A DNA stretch of 64,000 bases, from assembly GCA_021442155.1 (NCBI GenBank), contig CM038215.1, positions 6,162,976 through 6,226,975 on the forward strand. The letters are read 5' to 3'. Of this stretch, positions 24,401 to 35,599 are shown piece after piece. The stretch is from Cymbidium sinense (lineage: Eukaryota; Streptophyta; Magnoliopsida; Asparagales; Orchidaceae). The first letter of the stretch is position 1. Every line of letters begins with the position of its first letter. Both the position numbers and the translations under genes were made by a program. The notes beneath the pieces were generated by a model. That model was not told where the DNA came from and ran no database searches. It was given only the letters and a program-made list of their open reading frames with translations.

Positions 24401-27095
24401 CGTGGCAGCTTTACTAATAAGAATACTTTCAACATGGAAGAGATTAAATTTGAAATGGAATTTTAATTGACAATAATTACTTTCAAACATGATTTATAAT
24501 ATTTTTTAAGTAGAGCTCATTGATTGGAAGCATTTGGTGCTCTCCCTTATGATTAATAAGCTGATAAGATCATCCTTGGTAGGCCTTTCCTATGGCAAAA
24601 GGGCCTTCCCGAGTGGGTTCAAACTTGCCTCCCATCTTATGATAAGCAACAATCGGTCTCCTTAGAACTAAAATAAGCTCTCCTACTTGAAAGGCTCAAG
24701 GACAGACCAACTTATTGTGAGCTTGAATCATTTTAGCTTTGTACAACTTGAGGTTTTGGCATGCAGGTAGGAGTCTCTCCTCTAAACCTTTGAGCTCTTC
24801 TAATCGTAACTTGGCATTATGCTTTGTTGTGATCTTGCTACCCACAACTATACTTAGTAATGAGAATTGGATTTCTAATGGTAGAATGACTTCAGACCCA
24901 TACACTAAGGAGAAAGGAGTATACTGAGTGGGAGTTCTATATGTGTGGTAGGCCCATAAGGCTTCAACTAATACTCATGCCACTATCGCTTGTTGTCGAA
25001 AGTGTATTCTTTAGTATTTGGATGAGAGTTTTATTGAAAGCTTCTACTAAGCCATTTGCCCTCGGGTAGTTGATTGTAGAATATCTTCAATCTATGTGTG
25101 TCTCCAGGAAAAGTTATTGATATCAGTGCTCTTGAATATAGTACCATTATCAGATATAATTCGTCAAGATACTCTGAAAATAAATATGATATGGTTTCTA
25201 AAACATTGGAGCACATGATGAGTCAGGACCTCTCGAAAGTGGAAATCACCTTCGTCCATTTGGAAAAGTAGTAGCAGCTAAGATGAACTGATGACCCTTG
25301 GAAGAAGGAGGATCAATCGGACCCACTATATTGGTACCCCAACACTTGAATGGCCATGAGGCCAATGTATGATGTAGATTATTGGGTGGTTGGTGTAGGA
25401 CCCCACTGTGTATTTAACATTGGTGGCCTCACCTAGTGGTACCCATACAATCTTTGATCATCGATGTATAATAGTATCCTAATCTCCTGATCTTGGCTTT
25501 CATCTTCACACCAAATTTGTTGGCTCCACATAATCTTGAGTGTACTTGGGTCAAAATTTTATGGGCTTCATGCTTATCTAAAAAATGTAACCACATATGA
25601 TCGAAAGACCACCGGTACAAGACACCATCCACAAGAGCATAGGAAAGTGCTATCTACTTCATCTAATAGGCTTGGGACTTCTCTTGAGGTAGTTTGCCTT
25701 TATTTAGCTAATCCATGAATGGTTACCTTCAATCTAACTCCTCATTCTTCTTGGCAATGGAAATCTCCCCTTCAAGAGAGTACTTTTTGTTGAGTTCAAT
25801 ATCAATAAGGGATAAGAATTGTCTATTTTGGACCTTTATTGATATGGACTCATCCTCTGGACATGCCAACTCCTTGGCAAGCTTAGCTCAAGATATGCTA
25901 TGATGTTCTCTCCTCTAGGAATATTATAAATGGTAACCTATAGGATTTGGGCCAATAACTCAATGGTGTACTTGTGGTAGTGATAGGGCTTGGGATTTTA
26001 ACCTTATAGACCCAACGATTTGGTTGATAACTACCGAATCTCTAAAGATGTTGATGCTCTGATGCTTAGAGTAATGTCTAACTCTAGATCAGAATCGAGC
26101 CTCATATCTAGCCATGTTGGTGCAAGGATTAGACAGATGATATGAGAATCTCATCACACCATGGTCCAAAGTGAAGAGAACTATTCCTACCCTTGCCTTT
26201 CCTAGAATAGTATATTGTGGTTTTTCTCTTCTTTGAGAGGAAGCCACACTATCAAAGTACATCTCCTAGTGGTGAATGCTTGTATCCCCTAAGTTCATGA
26301 TTTATTCATCGGGGAGATCATCACTAAGTAAAAAGTCAATAGGAAGTGGGTGTGCTGTTAAGAAATCAACTAGCGTTGGTCATGTCATGAGATACTGTAG
26401 TGGATTGATCTTAGAGATTAAGTTCACCTTATGAGGAAGCATGTAGTGTCAAAGATTTTGGGATGCAAAGATTAAAGCTAGGAAATGCTTCTCAATGGGT
26501 GTATAAATAGCCTTAGTAGGGATTAGACGACGTCTGAGATAGTAGTGCATTTTTCTTCCCTTCATCATTAGCTTGGGCCAAAAAAGAACCAAAGGAGTCA
26601 TCTAATGCAACAGTGTAAAGTATGAGAGGCTTGCCCGGGATAAGGGCTAGTAGAACTGGCGACATCATCTGGTAATGCTTGATGCCTTCGAAAGCATGCT
26701 CACACTTTTCATCCCACTTGAACTTGGCATCCTTTTTGATAAGAACTAAGAATGGCTAACATCTTCTCGATAGGTTGGATATAAAGCATCTTAGATACGC
26801 CAACTGCCCTTGGAATGATCTGAGTTGAGTTAAACTTTTAAGGGGTGGCATTTCTAATATTTCATTGATCTTAACCAGATCGATTTTGATACCCTGGTGT
26901 CGGCCAACAAGCCCAAGGAATTTCCTTGAAGCTACTCCAAATGCATACTTCAGGGGTTCATTTTGAGGTTAAATTGTCTTAACTGTTTGAAAAATACTCT
27001 CAAGTCGAAGAGATGGTCTTTTTTTTCTTTACTTTTGAGCACAAGATCAGTGACATAGCACTCGACAAGATTATGAATGAGTTTGTCGAAGATTC
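24401..27095 (-). mobile_element. Ty3/gypsy (Tat-like) pol fragment, copy A
   Basis: On the minus strand, from right to left: the end of reverse transcriptase (CYVTDLVLKSKEKKDHLF near 27050, where YVDD is usual), RNase H, linker, then integrase. The integrase zinc-binding region lies at 25429-25632 (DGVLYRWSFDHMWL, IRRLGYYYTSMIKDCM). The C-terminal part is at 24696-24905 (MYGSEVILPLEIQ, AKLRLEELKGLEERLL). The RT-RNase H-integrase order shows Ty3/gypsy. Many stops and small deletions are present; the second RNase H motif kept in copy B is damaged here. RT upstream of the catalytic box, protease and gag are absent because the block ends at 27095. Confidence 0.88.
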
Positions 27096-28243
27096 CTGTC
27101 TCAAATAAAATAAAAACCTAAAGTGAAACCTAAAGCTAAATCTAAAAATAAAATAGAATAAACTAATAAAAATAAACTAAAATAAAATAACTAAAAACCT
27201 AAACTAAACTAAAAAATAAAATAAACCGAAGAATAAAAAACTTAAATAAAATAAAAACTAAATAAAAAATAAAAATAAAATAAACCTAAAATATAATAAA
27301 ATAAAGAATAAATAAAAACCTAAACCAAAAATAAAAAATATAAATAAATAAAAAATAAAACCTAAACCCTAAACTAAAAAAAAACCAAAACCTAAAATAA
27401 TAATAAAATAAACCCAAACCTAAACTAAAATAAATAAAACCTAAACCTAAACCTAAACTAAATAAAACAAAATAAACTAAAAATAAATTTAAAAATAAAC
27501 TAAAAAATAAAACCTAAAAATAAACCGCAAATAAAAACCAAAACTTGAAAACCTAAACCTAGAAAAAATAAAATAAAAACCTAAAGCTAAACCTAAAAAT
27601 AAAAAAATAAAACCTAAACCTAAAACATAAAATAAAAATAAAACTCAACTAAAAAATAAACCTAAACCTAAACCATAACCTAAAAATTAAACTAAAATAA
27701 AAAAACCTAAACTAAAATAAATAAAAAATAAATAAAACTAAAATAAAAATAAATAATAAACATAAATAAAATAAAAAATAAAATAAACTAATATAAATAA
27801 AAATAAATAAACTAAACCTATGGGTTTAATTAAATTTTTTTAAACTAAAATCCTAAATCCTAAACCTTCTATAAATAAAAAATAAATAAACTTAAACTGC
27901 CTTTACTTAATTTAAATAAAAAGAAATAAAATCCTAAAACTAATGCTAAACCCTAAACCACTAAACCCTGACCCTAAACCTCCACAAAACCATAAACCAG
28001 AAACTAACCCAAACCCAAAACCCTAATCTTAACCTTAAATCCTAAAAGTATAACTCCCAAAATCCTAAACCCTAAACCCTAAACCACCTTCTGACCCTAA
28101 ACCCTAAACCCTAAACCCTAAACCTAAAAACTAAACCCAACCTAAATCCTAAACCTAAAACCCAACCTAAACCTAGTAACTAAATAAATTAAAAATAAAT
28201 TTAATCCCTAAAACTTAAGCCTAAACTAAACCTAAACCCTTAG
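27096..28243 (+). repeat. Degenerate telomere-like array
   Basis: AATAAA/CCTAAA low-complexity DNA starts abruptly after the broken gypsy RT. Junction motifs occur near 27820 and 27895. A CCCTAAA block (27930-28130) and the conserved ~75-bp GRP upstream flank follow. No gene is seen. Confidence 0.88.
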
Positions 28244-28691
28244 AATGGACAAAGCCTTGATGGTAGGAACATTGGGGCTTAGTCTAGATCAAGGGTGAGA
28301 GGCCAACATCGTAGTGGTGGTGAGGGATCAGAGTCTCTTGGATATGGAGGTGGTGGTCGGAGCAGTGGTGGTTATGGAGGTGGGAAGAGCGATGAAGGTT
28401 ACAGCCGTGGTGGTGACGGAGTGAGAGATCAGGGAGATGACGGGGGATCCAGCTACTCGAGGGGCTAGAGTGGTTCTAATGGGAACTAGCAAAATTGAAG
28501 AATGGCCGATCTGATCTGCTGCTTATGGAACTGTCTTTACAATAGAGGCAGTACTAATAGTGTTTAGATTTGCTATATGCTCATTTTGATCTATGTTGTA
28601 AACTTGTGTCTTAGAAAACTTGGTGTGTTACTTGGTTGATGAAATCCAAAAGAAGAAATGTTGAATCTAAATTTGTTCTCTGTTAAAAAAA
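28244..28691 (+). pseudogene. GRP7-like cDNA 3' fragment, copy 4
   Basis: Starts AATGGACAAAGCCTTGATGG. The glycine-rich part is recognisable (GGATATGGAGGTGGTGGTCG, GGTGGTTATGGAGGTGGGAA), with frame damage and a TAG inside the YSRG-GSNGN terminus. The 3' UTR has short deletions (CTTATGGAACTGTCTTTACA and CTTAGAAAACTTGGTGTG are kept), and an A tract follows TTCTCTGTT. The part corresponding to ITVNEAQSR is partly deleted. Confidence 0.82.
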
Positions 28692-30795
28692 TAAAAACCC
28701 TAAACACAAAACTAAAACCTTAACCCTAGACCTTAAATCTAAACCTTAAACTCTGAAAACCATTAACCCAAAACCCTAAACCATAAACCCTATACACTAA
28801 AAACTCTAAACCCTAAACCTTAAACCCTAAAACCCTAAACCCTAATCCCTAAACCTTAAAACCAAAAACATAAACTCTTAACCCTACCACACCTAAACAA
28901 ACTAACAAACCCTAAACCCTCACTAACCTAATCCTAAATAATCCCTAAAAAACAAAAGAAATAAACCTAAACTAATAAAATCTAAAAAAATAAATAAAAA
29001 AACCTAAACTAAATAAAATAAAATAAATAAATAAAACCTAAACTAAACTAAACCCAAGCCTAAAAAGAAAAAAAATAAAAGATAAAATGAAATAAAATAA
29101 AATAAATAAAACCTAAACTAAATTAAAAAAAAAAAAACTAAAATAAAATAAAATAAACCTAAAATAATCTAAAATTAAATGAAAATCTAAACCTAAAGGT
29201 AAACCTAATATAAAACATGAAATAAATTAAAAACCTAAACCTTAAACTAAAAAAAACTAAAGAAAAATAAAATAAACCTAAACTAAACTAAGATAAATAA
29301 AGCTAAACCTAAAATAAACTAAACCTAACTGGTTTACTTAATTTGAATAGAGCCATTAAACCCTCTGACCCTAAACCCTAAACCCAGTAAGCAAACCACA
29401 CAAACCCCAAACTGCACTAAAAGGCCTAAACCACTCCACAACCTGAGCCAAAAACCATAATCCACAAACTAAACCCTAGGCCCTAACCCCCCACTGGCCA
29501 GAGATCTGGACCTGCCCTCCTAAACCCAAGGCCCCAGCCCTGGACTGGGCACCAAAGGCCTGGACCTGAAACTGATTGACCAGGACCCAGGCCACTGAGC
29601 CCCACAAACCCACACTAAGGCCTGGGCCCACCCTAAAGGCGTCCAAACTGAGGCCCTAAGATTCTGGGCCATGGATTAAACTGATCTAAGTAACTGGGCT
29701 CACCACTGAGCCCTAACCTAGGCCAAAAGGCCCCTAACTTAAGCACAAACCCTGGGCCTAAACCCTAACCTAAAACATGACTAATTATAACCTAATAAGA
29801 TAAATAAATAAACCTAAACCTAAATATATAAAGAAGAATAAATAAAACTAAACTAAACCTAAAAAATAAAATAAAACTTAAAATAAAATATAAAATTAAA
29901 CTAAACTAAAAAATAAAATAAACCTAAGAATAAAAAAAACTAAATAAAATAAAAAATAAATGTAAAATAAGAATAAAATAAACCTAAAATAAAATAAAGT
30001 GAAAACTAAATAAAAGCCTAAACTTAAAATATGAACTTAAAAATAAAACCTAAAAATAAATAATAAATAAAACCTAAACTCTAAAATAAAAAATCTAAAC
30101 CTAAAATTATAAATCAAATAAACAAAAATAATAAACCAAAAACTAAACTAAAATAAATAAATCCTAAACCTAAACCTATAATAAACTAAACTTAAACCTA
30201 AGTTAAATAAAATAAAATAAAGTAAAAATAAACCAAAACCTAAGCTAAAAAATAAAACCTAAAAATACACCTAAAATAAAAACCTAAAACCTAAACCTAA
30301 AAAAATAAAATAAAAGCCAAAACTTAAACCTAAAAATAGAAAATAAAACTTAAATCTAAAAGAATAAAAATAAAACTCAACTAAAAAATAAACCTAAACC
30401 TAAAAAATAATCTAAAATAAAAAACCTAAAAAAAATAAATAAGCTTAAAAAAAAAAGCTAAATAAATAAAATTATTAAACAAACTCAAATAAATAAAAAA
30501 AATTAAGCTAAATAAACCTACTAGTTTTGCTTAAAATATAAAAAAAACCCTAAACACTAAACCTTAAACTAAGACTAACCACCCTAAACCCTACTAACCT
30601 AAACCACAAACCTAAAACCTAAACCCTAAAACCTAAACCTAAAACTAAACCTACCTCAAACCCTAAACCCTAACCACAACCTAAACCCTAAACCACAAAA
30701 AAACTTTCTAAACTTAAACCCTAAAAACCACAACCCCCACCCTAAACCCTAAGCCCAAACCCTAAAACTCTAAACCTTAACTAACCTAAACCCAG
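28692..30795 (+). repeat. Degenerate telomere-like array
   Basis: CCCTAAA block (28700-28940), AATAAA/CCTAAA block, junction motif near 29332, an odd GC-richer patch (29346-29770), a further AATAAA/CCTAAA block, a degenerate junction near 30520, and CCCTAAA units to GRP copy 5. No gene is seen. Confidence 0.85.
29346..29770 (+). other. GC-richer CCTGG/GGCC-rich patch inside the array
   Basis: For about 420 bp the CCCTAAA-like text becomes rich in CCTGG, CTGGG, GGCC and ACTGG words, unlike the otherwise nearly G-free + strand. Recognisable CCCTAA units remain interspersed. It has no open frame of note. Possible readings are a sequencing or consensus artefact of telomeric repeat, or real divergent sequence. 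Confidence 0.7.
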
Positions 30796-31239
30796 AATGG
30801 GTAGAACCATGGTAGGAACATCACCAGCTGGAATCTATCTAGATCTGGATGGAAGGTGGAGGCAATTATTAGTGGTGGTGGGGGATCTAGAGGTGTTGGG
30901 GGATATGGAGGTGGTGGTCGGTGGTTATGGAGGTAGGAGAAGCGATGAAGGTTACAACCATGGTGGTGGCGGAGGGAGAGATCAGGGATACGATGGCAGA
31001 TCCTACTACTCGAGAGGTGGGGTTGGTTCTGATGGGAACTACAGAAACTGAAGAATGGTCGATCTGATCTACTGGTTATGGAACTATGTCTTTATAGTAG
31101 AGACGGTTATACTTATCTAGGGTTTTTGATTTACTATATGGGTGCCCATTTTTTGTCTTAGAAATCTTGGGGTGCTACTTGGTTGATGAAATCAAAAAGA
31201 AGAAATATTGAATCTAATTTTGTTCTCTATTGAAAAAAA
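30796..31239 (+). pseudogene. GRP7-like cDNA 3' fragment, copy 5, with open C-terminal frame
   Basis: The 30797-31051 frame is open from a fortuitous ATG. Its first part is out of the ancestral frame, but the second half is the genuine GRP tail: GGYGGRRSDEGYNHGGGGG, RDQGYDGRSYYSRGG and SDGNYRN before the stop. The 3' UTR follows with an A tract near 31233. The RRM is absent and no promoter is visible, so I call it a pseudogene, although an 84-residue product could be translated if it were transcribed. It pairs with copy 3 in the large duplication. Confidence 0.83.
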
Positions 31240-31500
31240 CCTTAAATCTTAAACCCTGAACCCTAAACTAAAAGTAAAACCCTAAACCTAAAACCAAAAC
31301 CCTAAACCCTAAATCCTAAACCCTAAACCTTAGAAACCCTAAACCCTAAACCCTAAACCATAAACCCTAAACTCTAAACCCTAAAACCATAAACCCTAAA
31401 CCCTAAAACCTACAATCATAAACCCTAAACCCTAAACCCAAAACCCTGAACCCTAAACCATAAACCCTAAACTAACCCCTAAACCTAAAAAACCTAATAA
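31240..31500 (+). repeat. Short telomere-like block
   Basis: CCCTAAA units and one CCCTAAA variant run between GRP copy 5 and the duplicated block, matching the arrangement at 20444-20687. No gene is seen. Confidence 0.85.
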
Positions 31501-31640
31501 ACCTTGAATAAAGATGTCATTAAGGTAGATCTAAAGAATGACCTAATCTAACATAGTTATGGTAGCTAAAGAAAATTTTTCAAGAGACTTTCCCTTGACT
31601 ATTAGATATTTGAATACCTTAAACCCAACCCTAAATCATA

Positions 31641-33140
31641 TTATATAATTGTATATTATAGTATAATGTATCATCATATATTTGAGCATGTAATGATGTG
31701 TTTTTGGATGTTATATAATGTTTTGAAATGTTTTAGTATATTATGGTATTGTGCCCTATAGTCTATATTAATATAAATCATAAAAATATTGATTAAATAA
31801 ATTAGAAGATGAAATTTATTAAATTTGATGTGGGAATTAGGTTATAGTACTAAAGGTGTGCTATGCCACTTGTAGTATAAAAAGTAAGATTTTATGTTCA
31901 AAATAACTATTATATGTTGTAGCATAGTATAACATAATATATTATTCTATGCATTTTCAATTCTTTTAGTATTTTACAATCATGGAATTGAGCCTACAGT
32001 AGCATTATTTATCAAAATGTTGACTTAGACTTTAAAATGGTGGAATTTGGCCAAATTCATAATAAGTAGAGCATGGAATCATAATATATTATTTCAATTT
32101 AAAATATGTAAGTGATAAGACTAAAATATATAGTTTTTTTTATTATTTAGACTAATATTATGATTTTTTTATCTTAAACAGTCCCTTGTGATGTGATATG
32201 GAATATAATATAATATATTATGGTATAGTGTATTAGGATATAGGATGCCATAACATAGTGTAGCATCATGCATTATAGCATACTATTGTGTATTACTACT
32301 TGTTGTTTACCATATTTTAGTTTGTATAGTATGATGTAGTAGAGTTTATACTTGAATAATTCATAAAAATACTAATTTATAGGCTGAGATGATGGAATTT
32401 GGCCAAATTTAAGGTAACCTTTAGGGAACAGCATTGGGGGTGTGCTATGGAGTGTCATTTAATCAAAAGAATGGAATTTTCCATCCAAAATGAATGTTCA
32501 TTTTTCAACTAAATTTTATAATTTTTTTACTTAAACTGATTCATTTTAAGGTGTAATGTAAGATAATATATTATATGAAAGCATATTAAAATATAAGGTA
32601 CATAAAAATATAACTTCACATATATATGAATGTGGTGGTGTGTTACTAAATGTTATTGTACAGTTTAGCATGTTTTATGTTCGTTATAAAATATTGGGTC
32701 AAAACTCACAAAATTGTTAATTTGAAGGTTGAGATGGAAGAATTTGGCCAAATTCATGGCACACACCAAGAAGCAACACCAAAATTATGTTATTTTGCAC
32801 CATTTCTAATAGAAACATAACAATTTTACATCCCAAATGAACATTATTCATATTTTGAGAAAATTTTATTATTTGTTCCTTTTAAGTTATTCTATGAGGT
32901 GAAATGTTAGAAAATATATTATATTATAGCAAATTATAATATAACATCATATATTATAATATAATATAGTGTGTTAATTAACACTATAATATGTTTAGCA
33001 TGATATTGTATAGTTAGTTTGAGCGTGCACCATCATAAATCATAAAATGTTGATTATAATGTTAAGATGATGTAATTTGAATGAATACATTATTAGGCTT
33101 TTGGTTAAAGTATTAAAGGTGTGCATAACAAAAAAAAATA
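31641..33140. repeat. Tandem ~340-bp satellite, copy B
   Basis: Marker boxes (GGAATTTGGCCAAATT) lie near 32040, 32396 and 32741, with diverged relatives near 31810 and 33070. Spacing is about 230, 356, 345 and 330 bp. Monomers end with TATAATATA-rich stretches. This copy is more complete than the one at 20831-22190. No coding sequence is seen. Confidence 0.75.
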
Positions 33141-35590
33141 AGATTTGATGAGAATTCTAAGGCAAGGACATGGCAGGAGATCTGCTAGGGGATCACACAT
33201 GCATTGGGCATGACATGTGAGGGGTCTATGTCGAGGGCATAGAAGAATAAAATCTTCTGGGGATAAGGTTTAAATTTGATTTGATTATAAGATTTGTGGA
33301 AAGAAGATCCACTGGGGATAAGAATCTATAATCCATCGAGGATTAAAATTGAATCGACTTTAATTTATTTTATTTTAATTGATGTAGAGGCATATCTGCT
33401 AGAGATATGGGCTCGAGTCTGCTAGGGATTGGGTTTATGAACCTTCCACTAAGGAAGGAGGTTTAGGAAATCCACTAGGGATTGGGATCTAACTTTGATT
33501 TTATATATTTGTTTGGGGATGTATCCACTATGGATAAGAGTTTGGTTGGATTTCTTTAATTTAGACTCTACTATGAAGTTGGTTTAATTTGGCTCCATTA
33601 AGGAGGTTGTTTTGGATTTGATTTGTTTGCTTGACTTATTTATATATGATTTGGGGCTCCACTAGGGAGAAGGGTGTGATTTAACTCCACTAGGAAAAAT
33701 TTGATTGGGTTTAATTTAATCAATCTATGGACCTTCGATGCGAGAGGGACCCACTAAGAAGGACCTATATCAGCCTTGACCTACCTTTGGTTTACAAATC
33801 CAAAAGGACAGCCTACTAGCTGCGGGGTAGAGCTAGCCAACCTAAGGGGTTACCTTTTGGTATACAACGACTATGCTAGGAAGAAGGTGTAGCAGACTTA
33901 CATCTTCTAAAGTGAGGAATAACAATTAGGGTGACCTGTTGGATGCACAACAAATCAAACCTCGCCTAGGGCGACTACTAAGTGAATGTCATTGAGGACT
34001 TATGTCAACTCAAAAGTAATCAGGATTAATTCTATCTTAATATCATGTGATTTAATATGATTTGTTTGGTTTAGTTTGATTTTGAATTGAGGGCATATCC
34101 ACTAGGGATGGAGCTTAGTGAAATTTGATAAATTTAATTTGTGGACCATGTCGGTGTGCGATGGACCCACTGAGAAGGGGCTATATCAGACGTATCCTAT
34201 CTCAAATTTATAAATCCAAACGGATAGTCTATTGGCCATGGGATAGAGCTAGCCAACCTAAGGGGTTATCTTTCGATGTGCAATGGTTGTGCTAGAAAGA
34301 TGGCATAACAGACTTACATCTTCTAAAGTAGGGAACAACTGCTAGGGTGACCTATTGGTAGCACAACAAATTGAACTCGACTTAGGGGCAACTAATGAGT
34401 GAATGTTTTTGGGGACTTATATCAACTCAAGTGTTATCAAGCGATTCTTATAAAGAGTTTTGCTAACACTGCCCTAAAGATAAGATACCTTCTTGGGAAA
34501 AGGTACATCTAGGGGTGTCCTCCTAATCCATAAGTGAATATATATTTTGTTTATATGTTTGCGTGGACCCTGTTGGTGTGCGATGGACCACACTAAGAAG
34601 GGGCTATGTCGGCCTTGATCTATCTCAGATTTATCAAACTAAGGGAGGACGAATTCTCCAACCATAGGAGTGGTTACTCAGAAAGGGGAACTATCCAATC
34701 TGATAGTAACCCAAGTAGTGTCTAAATGGGATCACAAAGAATGTGATCCAAATATAGCACCCACATGGGAAGTGCAGCTAGGGGCATTATCCTAAGCCCT
34801 GGAAAAGAAAGCTTATAGGTGTATGGTGGCCAACTTAAGGAGAAAGTGTAGTAGACTTACATATGCCATGAGTGGTGTATCCTAAGGCACCAGAACTAAC
34901 CAACCTAAGGTCTATCCATCAGCATGAGTGGTGTATCCATCAACATAGTGAGAACCAACCAACAAAAGGTGCCCGTTGGTGTGCAATGATCAATCTAAAA
35001 AGAAAGCATGTAGGCTTACAACTTTCAAAGAGGAACTAATCATTAGAATAGTCTATCAGTGATGGAATAATTATTATCTAACCTAGAGAGACTACTAAGT
35101 GGGGAGCCCCAAGAAAGGACAAGACCCAGACTTGAAGTAATCAAGAGGTAAGGAGCCTTAAGGGGACTTATCCTAAACCTCAAATATACTCAACCCAGTC
35201 AGTGTATGAAAGCTAATCCAAGAATAATGCGTAGCAGACTCACATCTTCTTAAACAAAGCCAACATGAGGTAGCTTACCGACCACGTAGTAAGGCCTACC
35301 AAACTAATAAGGTGCTCATTGGTGTGTAGTGGTCACGTAAGGAAGGAAAGCATAGCATACTTACATCCTTTAAAGCAAGAAGACCACTGGGGTGACACAC
35401 TAGTAGGGTAGCACGTCAGCCCGACCTAGAGCAACTACTGAGTGAGTGTCGCTGGGGGCGTTATCTTAACTTAGAGTAGCTCGAGATAAAATATATGTGT
35501 TTGTTTTATTTGTTTATGTGTAGTTTGTATTTGTTTTGTGTTGATGAAGGATAAGATGCTACTCGAGTTCCTTACACCAACTCTAAACAC
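33141..35590. repeat. Repetitive block with CTAGGGAT and ACTTACATCTTC words, copy B
   Basis: The counterpart of 22191-24400. Repeated phrases with GCAGACTTACATCTTCTAAA or variants occur near 33890, 34310, 34855, 35015, 35235 and 35355. CCACTAGGGAT phrases cluster in 33180-33720. No gene is recognised. Confidence 0.6.
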
Positions 35591-35599
35591 ATCATGGCA

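Larger units (their letters stand above)
20688..27095. repeat. Segmental duplication, copy A
   Basis: This block aligns in order with 31501-38350: the 110-bp opening segment, a ~340-bp satellite, a block of CTAGGGAT/AGACTTACATCTTC repeats, and a minus-strand gypsy pol. The preceding GRP fragment (19996) also matches the one before copy B (30796), so the duplicated unit probably begins there. Copy A is interrupted within the reverse transcriptase at 27095 and passes straight into AATAAA/CCTAAA array. Copy B continues for more than 1.4 kb. Both copies carry independent indels. Confidence 0.9.
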
